From positions 2,793,001-2,857,000 of the forward strand of contig CALNXK010000015.1 in the NCBI GenBank assembly GCA_942486035.1: DNA of 64,000 nt, given 5' to 3'. The notes under the pieces are model-generated. The model searched no databases and was not told the origin of the DNA. It saw nothing but the letters and a program-made list of their open reading frames with translations. This stretch comes from Porites lobata. Lineage: Eukaryota > Cnidaria > Anthozoa > Scleractinia > Poritidae. Shown here one piece after another: positions 23,573-36,400 of the stretch (its first letter is position 1; each line of letters begins with the position of its first letter). The position numbers and the translations under genes are program-made.

Positions 23573-23646
23573 AAACTGGCGATTAAGATGACGATTGACC
23601 TTGATAAGAGTACATCATCACACAGTCTTTGTTCTTAATCAGCATC

Positions 23647-26600
23647 TCATATCCTTGGTTTACTTTTGTCATTGGTTTCAGTTTTCTTCAATGCACCCTT
23701 TCTAAAATCGCAGATAGAGCTCAACAACGCACCTCGTTCTGCTGTTTTAGGCCGCGTAGACGTTTTCTGCGCAGGCGCCTTAGACGGAGAGGGAGGAGGG
23801 GGAGGCTGAGCTGGGGCCTGGGGAGGAGGTGGCACAGACGCTGGAAAAGAGAAGGACAAAATGTGTTAATTCCTTGCCAGAAAAGTATTTTCTGGACAAG
23901 CACATAACGGACTTTTTGTCTGACATTTTTCATTGTTATAAACAGGCGCATCGCGCGTAGATTTGGTTTTTTCATTGACTGGCGTGACTAAGGCTTAACA
24001 CACACCCAACAAACATCGTGAACAGGATTTGATTAGATCGGTTTATCGAAGTGAAATTAGACAAACAAACACAAACATACTGTGTGAACGTTCACTGACA
24101 GAGACCGACCCATTATGACTGTTGTCCTTTCACCATTTTCATATAGATCATAATGCACTATGTTTATCCCCCAAAAGTTTGCGAAACCATTGTTTCCAAT
24201 TTCCCCAGGGTATTACAGTCAAGAGAAATTCAAAACAATGCTTATTGAAAATTTTGTGGAGCAAACAAGATACCCGAGATGTGCAAATGGCGAATAAGCC
24301 AGGTGCTCAAATCAATTTCCGCAAACATGCGCGCAGGCGCATTAGAGTCCCAAGCAGTGAGGCTTTATGGCCAAAAATGAAGGCTGGACACAGGAAGCCC
24401 AGGTAAAAAGCGTTACTTACACAGAATCGACAGGAAGAAGCCCACTTACCATTAGTTGCAGGCCGGGAAGGTGGAGGAGAAGATGGACGAGCTACAAAAA
24501 TACGACAGATCAAAACAGTTAAAAAAAAAAAATAACTAAAGGATTTCCATGTTTGCGTTGATATGAAATTGCCAGCCACGGGGATTGCCAAGCGGGCGAC
24601 CGCAGAAGCAAGAGTTAAAAGAACGTTTGCTTATTAAGAGACACGCGAGATCAAGTCTCCGCGAAAATCTTTAACAATTTATAAATTATCAAACAAAGTC
24701 AAACTCGAAGCTGTTTCTCGATTCTAGTCCCGAATTCAACTCCCCGTCCACGTCCGTGAACAGCCAACTGGCTTGATTTCGACCACCTGGATTTCTTTAC
24801 CTTTTGATGCATATTTTTAAAAACTGTAACGGGTCAGGAGCCGATTACTTTAATCGGCTCCTGATTCGGTTGACTTATTTGCGTGGTCCTATCTCTGTTT
24901 TCTCGTTTTTGTTTTATAAACTGGCGAGGGTGAAGAAAGGTTATACTTATAAGAAAAGCGAAAGCCCTGTGATTACACATAAATGTCAATTCTTGAGAGA
25001 TTCAAGCGTGCATATCGTGTTTTATAGGTTGCTCACCTGCGGTCTGTGACGCATCTGATATGGAAGATTCCTTCTGTAACTATAAGGAAAGAAAAAGGAA
25101 AATATTTATGAGCGACACTTTAAAATCAGGGTAAAAAATGAGAAGGGAATGAAAGGAAGAAGGAAAAAAGAATGGAAAAAGGAAGAAAGTGCTCCCACTG
25201 AGTCTACTCAGGAGGTCTACTTCCTTGCGGAACAAACGGGTAGCAAGTGAGCCTGAGTAGGCGTTTATGGAGGAAATGGGAAAGAGAAGCGAGAAGCGAA
25301 AAGGAGAAAAATAATCTCCTTTCTCCTCGGATCCCAAAGGAAGGCCCCGGCGATACTCAGGCTAGCAGCAAGTAAGAATGTTCGGAAAAGATTAGGTCCA
25401 GCTTTTACCTTCTTTAGGGACTTCTTTCTTTTTTTCTTTTCCTCTTCCGACATGTGATGAGCATGCGCTTTAGATGCTCTACGAAACTGCCGTAACTGAT
25501 GAAAATAAAAACAGTCAAAAGTGAGGTAGAAGTACTCCATCAGATGAACTAAAACGGCTACTTTTTAAAGAATAATTTATGTGATAGAGGCATAGGTCTT
25601 GTGGCAAAGTAGTTAGGAGGTTTAAAGAACATGTGTTTATTTGAATGTCAAATGGATCTTGGTGTACATCAGGATCAGCAATATATAATATATAGATTTA
25701 GCCAGAGCTAAAAGCAAAGCTCTCGGTAACATTTATAGTTTGTTCAAACAAAGCGGGGAAGGCAACGCAGGAGAACGGTAAAAAACAACAATAGGTCTAA
25801 TTAGCAAAAAAGCAACTTTGCAAGTGCAGCACACTTTTTTTGTCATTTCTTTGCCGTTGTTTTGCGCGACTACAACGTGAATCTCCCAGAAACTTCTAAG
25901 TTATACGTTTTTGGGAGGAAATGTTGTACGTGTTCTCGTTCACTTTTTTTCACTGCCGCCCATTTTCACCTTGCATTGGTGGCCGCTAGCGTTTCTCATT
26001 TTGCCACCGCCGCTACAAAATTTTCTCGTTGTTCTTCCAACAAAAAAATGTCTCCTTTGTCCTTTTTTTTTTTTTTATCTCTCGCTCTAGATCTCTGTCG
26101 CCCTTTTTTCTCGTTAAGCTTCGCGGGCCTGCCGCCTACTTTCTCTTTTCTCTGACTTTCTCTTGCTCTATATTCCAAATTTGTGGACATGACAATTAAT
26201 TTCAGCTTAATACTTTAGACAACACGGATACAGAAACAATTTCCGCTTTCCGTTTCCGTCGTTATTGACTCTTTAGTTGTCTCTGCTTTACAAGACGCGG
26301 GTGGCTATGCGATTTCCCGCCAAAACAACCTTGAATTGCATTTGGGTTGCCATACCTGAAGTCTGCGAGACCATCCGGTTTTTGCGGCTTTAGTTTCACC
26401 CGCCGCGAAGGGGAGAGAAGCGACGACCGGAAATACGTCTACGGTTCGCGCGCGCTTCGCTAATAAAACTATAAATTAACGCAAGGCTGATCGGACAGCT
26501 ACCTTGGTAATTTAGAATCAGTCATAAAGTGTTAAAAGTTTGATCCAACTTACAAGCTTCTGATCTTCCTTCAGCTTCGTTTCTGCACGTTCTTTGGCTG

Positions 26601-29600
26601 CTTTGATAGCTTCTTTTAATTTACTTGGGATCTACGATAAACAAGCAACAATAGGGCCATTTATGCGAGGAAAAATAAGACGCGAACTTTCCGTATAAAC
26701 GGCACATTTCGTCTAAAATAAGACACGGCTTAGCTAAGACGCCTCTTATTTTAGAACAGCCCTTAACACTGTTCTTAGATAAGACGCGTCTTAGCTAAGA
26801 CGAGAAAAACTAACTATGGTATAAATGACCTTCGCGTCTTACATAAGACGCGAACGCATAGTACGTATGCGTTAATTTTTGGCGCGCCACGTTGGATTGC
26901 CGTTGCTACGGGCAACATTCACATGAAAACGAGTCAAGAACAGAAATAAGACGCGAACCATTTATACGAGCTGCTGTCGTCTTAGATAAGACATGCTCGT
27001 ATAAATGGTACAGTTCGCGTCTTAGTTGAGACGCGTCCTATTTTTCCTCGTATAAATGGCCCTATTAAGGCTTGGAGAGACGTATCATGTGCACGTTCTA
27101 TGATTGTGTGTGCAAGTGCTAAATGATATGTAGGAGACTGTCAAACCATCTCGCCCAAAATGTTTCGTTAAGTCGCCCGAAATGTCGAGTTATGTCGCCC
27201 GAAATGTTATGGTGCTCAGAAACATCCTAACATCTTTATCGCGCTTGTTTCGTCTCATCATCTCTTAAAGACGAGATATATCACATTCACCCTTCATTAA
27301 AATTTTTGGCGACATGACTCAGCATTTCAGGCGACAAAACTTCGGGCGAGATGACTTCGGATGACTTGACCGGTAACCTTAATGAACGCGAGAGGTTGGG
27401 CAAGTTAAGGGGTGTGGTGAGGGTGGGGAGGATGAGGGAGGGGATCCTAATTTCATTTGATTTTCTAATACTAAATAGGCCATAGCTATCAATTAACCCT
27501 TCTGAATTATATTCAGTTTCATACCCTGTGAGTTGAGTGCTTGTTCCGATACAGAGCTTTAAAATGATTTATTTGCAAATATGAATACAACGACAAGAAG
27601 ACCTAAGTCCTATAGTCAAGATGAAGGATTATACCTTTAGTTGAGGCTTGTCAGTAGAGGAGAGGTCTATGGCTGTAAAGAACCTGCCAAAGGAGAATAA
27701 AAATAATTCAGTAAATTAACTTAATGAATAAATAATTAAATGGCAGAGGGCTATCATTAAGGGCCGGTGGCTGGGAATCTTTCCCGATTACTATGAACGC
27801 GACTTCCGGCTACTTCCACAGGAATATATCACAAAAATACCTGACGAAACAAAAGAACAAAAGAAATCTCTGGCTGTTTGATTCCCTGCTCACTTGTTGT
27901 TTTTTTTCCCGTGACAACCTAGTGGGTTTACGGTCACGTCGCCCAAAAGTAGGTTGAGTTTGATCGTCCGGGTAAACGTAGTCCTGAATAGGACTGTTGT
28001 TGTTGACAGTGACTGACGTTTCGACAACCTGTGCGGTAGTCATCTTCAGAGTCATTTGAAGTGGGTTGTATCACGTCAGTTGATGGTATTATACTCTGGT
28101 TATTGATCTGATTGGTCAATTAAGTCGCGATGTTATTGGTCGTCTGTCAGTTAAGCCGTGATGTTATTGGCTATGAAGACTCGTAATCAGTAATTGGTGC
28201 GTTTCGATCCGTCTAACGTCACAGTTAAAGAGTCGTCTATTGATTGTTAGTTAAATTGTCAGCTCTCCAGTCGTTCTCTCATAGTTAGTATTGCTTGATC
28301 TCGTCAATAAGTCGTTTGTACGGCGCTGGTAACTGTTGGCTACGATTCAGTCGCGTTTGTTCTAAGTTAGTAAACCAGCTTTCTAAAGTAAGACGTTGAT
28401 AGTAGTCTGTAGAATACGTTATACATGTCGCAGAGCCCCAGTCAATTTGATGTTTCGTTTGTAAATGGTGCTCAGCAATGGAGCTCCACGGCTAAGGAAA
28501 TGTGGTAATCTACCCATCCGAGAAAATTTGGTAATCACGTGACCGTACACCGACCGTCCGTCCGCACCACAGGCATACCAATGTAAAATAACTAAATCAA
28601 CAGGTAAGGCAACCCAAATGCAACTCAAGGTTTTATTTGGAAGGAAATCACATGGCCGCCCGGACTTATAGAAAGAAAACAACAAAGTCGTGTCTTTTTC
28701 GGCGTTATTTTTTACGTTTACACTAACGCGGATAACAAAGAAAGAGCTAGAGCGAGACGAATTTCGTGGGAAGAAAAACATGGAAATTCAAAGCGGCGGT
28801 GAGAAAATGGGAAATGCTAGCGGCCAGCAAGGTGAAAATGAGAGGCAGTGAAAAATAAAAGCGAACATGAACACAGGGAACAAAATATTGGGTAAGCACA
28901 TACGACAATTCCTCCATAAAAATAATGTGTAACTAGGAAGTTTGAAGTTTTAGTCGTAGAACAGCGTTGTAGTCGTGCAAAACAACGGCAACGGAAAGAC
29001 AAAAAAGCGTGCTTCACGTGTAAATTTATTTCTTGCTAATTAGAAGAAAAAGTGTGCTGCACGTGCAATTTTTTTTTTTTTTTTTTTGCTAATTAGATCT
29101 ATTAGTCTTGAAGCCATTTTCATTGTCGTCGCCATTTAGCATTACACGATTTATTTTTTTTTTGTTTACACGTATTATTGACCAGAGCTTCGCTTTTAGC
29201 CCTGGCTAAATCTATATATTAGGTAATTATTTTGTTACAGTGTATTCTAAACATGCAATAAGTATACATACGGATTAGCGAGAAGATCTGCTACTGAAGG
29301 AAGACCTGTTTTGTTACATGCCTCGTCACTTAGAATCGACAACAAAATTGATCCTAGAAGACAATATTAAAAATAATTTTAAAAGGAAGTTGAGTTTGTA
29401 CTTATCTTTGTATTTTGCATTATTTGAGTTTCCTTTCATTTTTTGCTGGACATGATTACATGAACCAGTCTCAGGTGATGGGGCAAAGCTGTGCTATTAC
29501 AGCTCACGGTGGTCCGCGGTGCCTAACTTTTGCTCCCAGGCGACTCAAAAATCGTATTTTTTTTTGGATACATATCATATGTAGCACACTGTGGCTTTAC

Positions 29601-32600
29601 AGGTTCAGAGCTCTGGGCTTCCTTCAATTTTTCTTACAGCACAGCCTCAGCCAACCTTCTATTTAAGTTCAAAAACATTTCAGGGGCTTCTAACTTTGCA
29701 GGGTTTCTACCCGTCTATGACAACATTTTTGGCAGCTTTTTTCCTGGCCTCATCCAGCCCCCAGAAAGAGTTTTCCAGGACTAAAATGGCCATTGGAGTA
29801 TTCTACTCACAGGTTTTTTAAAAAAATTCAATGCTCCAATGTCTAGGTTTCGAGGACCTCCGATTTTGCAGAATTTCCATCCTGGAAAAATGTCAAAAAC
29901 AAAAACAAAAACAAACAAACCAAAAAAACCCCAGGGCTTTGCGAGATTTTGGGAGGCGTGTGTGACCGAGTGGTGAACACCTCGAATCCCCGGATCTGGA
30001 GATCCGGGGTTCAAGCCTCGCCCGCCGCGTTGTTTCCTTGACTACAAACTTTACTCCACTTTGTTTCTCTTCACCCAGGTGTACAAATGGGTACCGGTAA
30101 CATACTGCTGGGAGAGGGGGGTGGGGGTAACCCTGCGTTAGACTAGCATCCTGTCCCGGGGGGAGTAGCAATACTCCTGGGCATGCTTCATGCTAAAGAA
30201 ACCGGGATAACCTCTGGCCGTTTGGGCCTTTGGCTCGTGTGCGCCTTCACCTTTTTACTCCTACCTTTGTGAGATTTCCATTTTGCATATACAGTACTTA
30301 CTGAGTTGAGATGGACAGTGTGCGGGGAGATCTTTTAGTGTACTGGTACGTAATGGCTCTCCACTAAACATTTCATACAACACATGAGCAAAACAGTAAA
30401 CATCCTCGGCCTCCTTTTCCTGAAATGCAAATAATGAAAGACTTGTACCAGATTTTATTACACAAGTCCTTCCACAGTGCCAGGACCACAGTTTAACCAC
30501 TCGTTTCAAAGCAACATAGTCTGACCAGTGATCACTCTACAGAGACACAGTTGCACAGCACTATACCTGTATTTTTTTCAGTGGAACATAGCGATGCCTA
30601 TGAATGGATGGAACACCTAACAAACCGCTTTCAATTTCTAGTAATCTGAAATAGCAAAAACAGGAGGATATTGCGTTAATGCTTAAATGCTCTCAACACT
30701 GAACAGATTGTGATGTTGTACAAGGTATAGTGTAGTGTTCATGTTATAATCTCAAAACTGGTAGGCTTTATAAGGAACAGAAAAATCTTACGGTGTATAC
30801 TATCTAGTACACTGTGCTTAGAACATAATATGAAGAATAAAGGCACAAAGAGATGCACAGGTTGGCATACCTACACACATTTCCATCTATAACAAGATTT
30901 CCTGAGTGTAAATGACCTGGGACGCAAAAAAAGAATGGAGTCAATTTTTAATACAACTTTTTTTATGACTGTAATTTACAAGTGTAGCCATTGTTTTAGA
31001 GTCTGAAAAACAATAGCTTCACTTGTAAATTACACTGGTAAAATAGATATTAAATTGATCCCTATTTTGAATCAAATAAGCTGGGGCAAACTGTGCATGG
31101 CTAAAAACCATGCCACAGTTGTCCCCAGCTAATTAAATCATTATTCACATGATTGCTAGCCTGAGAAAACAGCCAAAATTCATTTTTTTTGACACCACGA
31201 CTGGTTTCCCTGTGTAAAGGTGTCTGAGGGACAAGCGCAGATTATTACTTAATGATGAAGAGTCACAACCCTGATCTGGAAGGTAGTCCTTACGAACTTA
31301 TAAGTTAAAGACAAATTTCAACCAGTCAGTTCTAGCACTACCCAGATCTGAGTAGTAATGCATCATCAGTACGAAATTTCTTTGCTCATTCCTCGGTCAT
31401 CATTTTGCAGGGAAACCAGTGGTGCCATCGGGAAATGCCCACTAGGCTGATTCCTCAGGCTACATGATTGCAATATAAGAATATTATTATCAGACACTAA
31501 TCAGCTTCAGTAAATAAGGGATAATGACAGAAAATATAAGAGGCCTTCCAAGGGGTAAAAGCGACATGCGACACGGCCCTGAAAACTGGCGACATGGGAA
31601 TTTTTAAAAAGCGAGAAGTGACATGCCTACGCTGCTAAAATGCGACAGCGACATACTAAACAGTGAAAAACGACGGTGACGTTGGAAAGTTGTGCATTTT
31701 ATCAATAAAAGTGACTCAGAATACAGGAAATTGCATTTCTGAGGGTTCAGATTTTCCAAATTTTCCATGAGGAGCCTACCCTTAAAGAAGAAGAAGAAGC
31801 GTTCATCCTTCGCCGCTCACAAAGTTTTGCCAACTGACCACCATGAAAATCCTGTTATAGCCCTGTTGCGAAAAACAGTTTCTCGCAAAACAAAAATTAC
31901 TGGTACAGTTATGTACACTTCAAAAAAACGACAGCGACATTTGCAGCTGTAGATTGGCGACAACGGTCTCCCTAAAGCAAGGGATAATGACAGGAAATAT
32001 AATACCGTGTAACTATGTGAAAAACCTCCAGAAAGTAAGGAGATTTTTGAAGTACTCACCATAGGGAATTCCTTTATCATGTAGAAACTTTACTGCCTGG
32101 AAAGAGAAAGAAGCAGAATATTAAATTTGCAAAAAATGACAAGCACAACAATATTAAAGTGAAGAAACTAATACTAGAAGTACACTGAAGTGCTTACATA
32201 GGATTGCAGAAATATTACAATGCGACTTAAATAACTGATATGGGCTAACACTAAAATGAAACTTAACTAACATACACTGTATTACCAAAAGCAAAACAGT
32301 TGTTTGTCAAGCCAATAACCAGCTTGTGCAAGACAAAAGCCTAACATAGCACTAATAATTCTATGGACGAAATCTAATGTCCCCATTCTATTCAGTTGAA
32401 CTTCAAGACATCTCTCATTCAGTAAATAGAGACTTATTCATGGTCTGAGTGACTATAAACACTACATTTTTAAAGGGGATATATGTCACAATGAGTTTGC
32501 CGCTTCTAGGTCAAAGCTGAGTTGCAATAATGATAACCAAGTATTTTCAGTAACACTTTGTCCTACGAGGAAGTCTAAAAAAAATGATATCACAATGATT

Positions 32601-33385
32601 CTATCAAATGGAAAATAAAGCATGATCGGTTAATGATCAACTCTCAATGGCACAGGGTTTGAACTTGAAAAAAATATGGCCCAGTTCTTTTCAAGCTGCA
32701 ACTCATTTCCACTTTAGCAATGGAAAGCCAAAAACATAATGTTTTACAGTTGAGAAAAAGCAGTAGTCAAACGAATAATAATTGTAGTGAGCCATTAACA
32801 TTTCAGGGTTTTCTTTGATCTCAATGTGTTCATAGGGTTTTAAAGTAATAACAAATAAATTATTAGAATTATTATAGCTCCTGTAGCCTCTAAGTGGACA
32901 TCTACATGTATCCACAAAATAACTAATTTTTGGTTCCACTTTTATACGTGTAGTCCTGGCTTACAAAAGTATTGCTTAGTATCAATATTATTAGTGACCA
33001 TCTTTTGCAAATTTGCATTTATGGAGATCAATGCTAGCAACATGGCACAGTGACTGTATTTTGTACCTCAATTTCACCATGGGTTTAAACTTTATTCTTT
33101 TTTGTTTTGTAATTACACCATACCCCAAAACAAAGGAAAATGCAAATCAAACTATGAGTAATTTACTGAACCACAATTTAAATTAGTGTGAAAAAAGGAA
33201 AAAATAAATAAATGATGATGATGATGATGATGATGATGATAATTAATAATACTTTAGCTTACCTCTAAGATTTGCCTTCCAAACAGCTGAATATTTTGCT
33301 CATGTAAAATACTTCTAGCCTTTGGATTTCCATATTTCTTAAGTTGACTCATTCTTGGGTTTGCCTAAATCAGTCAGTCAATCAG

Positions 33386-33420
<35 letters not shown>

Positions 33421-36400
33421 GTCAGTCAATCAATCAATGGCAAATTTGAAACAGACCTGTCACTAAGATTTCAAATCGATGGATGGTTTATTATCCATGC
33501 AATACTCACCACATTAGTTGGGACAGAATTGGTATTTTCTGCCCCATCAATGTTGGTTTTTGGGAGTGGGCATGTCAGAAGCAAAAAAATCAACACTGGA
33601 ATGGAAGGGGCGGATGGAAGGAGCACAACTTTTTGTCGGAATATGGGTACAGCACGGGGTGTCCCAACTTAATGTGGTGAGGATTGTAGGGTTCATGCTA
33701 ATTGTAGTGGGGAAAATCACCGAGCCCTGGGCCCTTAGTGATAGCCCCATAGATACAACATACAAGTGATTACAGTTCAATAATATGTAAATGTTACATG
33801 TGTAGCTGAATCTGAATTGTGTAATTAAAGTTATAGAAAAAAAAAATCAACAAAATTTCAACTTTGTAACAACTTAATTGTTTTCTCCTGATTTTAGTAC
33901 ATACTGTTTAAGCGAAATTGGGATATTTATAATTAAGAAACAATAAATTACCTTACAGAGACAATCTCTTAATGTTCCATTTGGGAGAAAATTCCTAACA
34001 GTAATGACTCCTTCTGAATTACACGATATAAATGACGGTGGATTAATATAAGGGTGCTGAAAGAAGAAAATATTTATAATTACAGTGAATACTGAGATAC
34101 AGTATCATACAACACAAAGATATAAATAACCTGTCGAGTGTATTTGCTGAATGTCTTGATCAATTTTACATAAAATGTGTACAGTTTACTTCACAGGAGC
34201 ACAATTTTTATTGTCAATGAACACTTTCTAGATCAAAATGTACAGAAGTCATATATTTTTGTAGAACCTACACGGTTCACAATTTTGGACACTCAAAAAA
34301 GCAAAATTTATATAGTTTTATTCTATTATATCATCACTGATATGTACTATAATGTTACAACTTGTATTTAATCTGACATAAAATAATACTTTGTTAAAAA
34401 AAACAAAACAACACAAAAAGAAAGAAAAACAAAAACAATAAATAATAAAATTTAAATCTTTATTACAAGTGAGAACTTTCAAATTCCATGTACCAGACCT
34501 CCTAGCACAATAATTACGGGTATACTATAAACTTTTTCCCCTTTGATCAGCATGCATTATACAGTTGTTGTAATAAACCCAGAATTAAAGCAACTTAATT
34601 AACTGCAACATTTGCATAACGGCTTTTACCTGAAGAGAAGTAAGTATTTTTAATATTGCTTCCACATCTTTCTCAACCAAGTTAAAATCTGGACCATAAT
34701 CTGTCTTCATACATGTATGTAAGGAACAAAAATCAATGTTAATTCTCCATAATTCATTAAATCAAGAGTCTGTGTATAAAAATCTAACAAATAAGTACAG
34801 TGTGGTTATTCCAACAAGCAACTACCGTAGAACTGACATAATTAAATTATGTCAATGATAACTAAGTTTGTTTATGAAATAAATGTATTGTTTACTGTCT
34901 TTTTGTTCATGAAAATTATGATTTTATTTCATTTCATTCTTTTTTGCTTCACCACATTATTTTTACGTTTTAGTATCATAAATAAAGTTCATTCATGAGG
35001 GAGAGACAGGACAATAATTTTCAATTGATATCACAAAAGATGAAACAGTTTTATTAGACAATATTTTACATTACCCAGGTGAGAATGTTTCTAACATCCT
35101 TTTTGGACGGATCTGTAGGTTTTATTAAAAAGAACTGTTTCCTGATCCGCCAACCTGGAATATAAGGTATACCGGTAGGTCAACATAAAAGATAAATTCA
35201 AATTATATTTTTTATGGTACATTGCACGTATTGGGTTATTCCAGAAAAAATCCACACCCCCCCGACGGATGGGGTCCTTTTTTAACCCCCCCTCTCACCT
35301 GGATTTCCTGAAGCACAAGACCCCCCCTCCCAACTGGATTTCCAAGGTGGAAGACCCCCCCTCCCGCCTGGACTTCCGGGAAAAAATAAAAGGCTTAAAT
35401 TTAATTTATTTTTAATGGAAAATACACGCAAACACGTCCAAATGTTTTTGTTTTAATTTCTACAGCTTCAGCTTATATTAAACTAAGAATTCTATTGCGT
35501 GGAACTAAAAAGCGAAAGGCAAAAAAACAAAAATGTGAGCGACACCTGAACAGTGTTTACATAATTTCTTAGCTTATAAAAATCACTCTTCGCTCTTTTG
35601 CGCGGGCTCTGGGTGCAGTAGAAATGTGTCAGGCGTTTGATGCTCTTCGTGACAACAACGTTGCGACGAGTTCCTTCAGGCCCGTTCTTTAGTATCTTGT
35701 TCGCGTTTTCTGCTATAAAAGGACCTGTAAAGCAACTTAGATTATCATTTATGTCAGGTGAGAAATATATGAACAAAACATTTTGACTATTTTCAGGGTC
35801 TGAAAGCGCTTAAGTGTCATCGAACTAAACGTTTGATTTGTATCAACTATCGGTCGAAATGACCCCTGCAGAAGACTTTTTTAAGGTCAACCCCCCCTCC
35901 CGCCTGGATTTCCGGAGTCTTCGACCCCCCCTCCCGCGAGAATTTCCAGAATCCCATCCGTCGGGGGGGTGTGGATTTTTTCTGGAACAACCCATTTGCA
36001 TTTGGTGTACTGTAAATGCCCAAACAGATCTGATACATGTACCCACATGTACCATACCAGTGCTATAAAATATTTATTTCATCAACTGTTTGCAATTTTT
36101 CGAGTTTTGTTGTTACAAAGATTGACAGATTGCAATTTTATAATTTTTTTCATTTTCTGACCAACACTTTTAATAATTTAGAGCTGTTTTCAAAAAATAT
36201 ACTAAGTAATCAATAAATTAAAACAGTACATGTAATAATAAAAACAAACAAACTGTTATCTATTAATGTCATTTAGAAATGTAAGTTGATTCTTCTTTTT
36301 TAAATATTAAAGGAAAAGTCTTTTAACTATGTGTATAATGTATTATTGTGGTTTCAAATTCTATAAATTATTTTCCTTTGTTTCAGACACATTTGATATG

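Noticed and set aside
22937..23638. 233-codon plus-strand open frame, the second longest in the window
   Set aside because: It crosses two inverted-repeat elements end to end and overlaps the PXK 3' region in antisense; composition follows the repeats, not a protein.
28419..28781. 120-codon minus-strand open frame
   Set aside because: Falls wholly within the dispersed repeat, and a diverged version appears at 48375-48572 as expected for a non-coding repeat.
33355..33440. CRISPR-like array in the CAAT/CAGT repeat
   Set aside because: It is a simple tetranucleotide microsatellite without spacers, in an animal intron.
35492..35776. 94-codon minus-strand frame inside the 35233-35993 element as a transposase
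   Set aside because: Too short, with no DDE/D or zinc-binding pattern that I could see.
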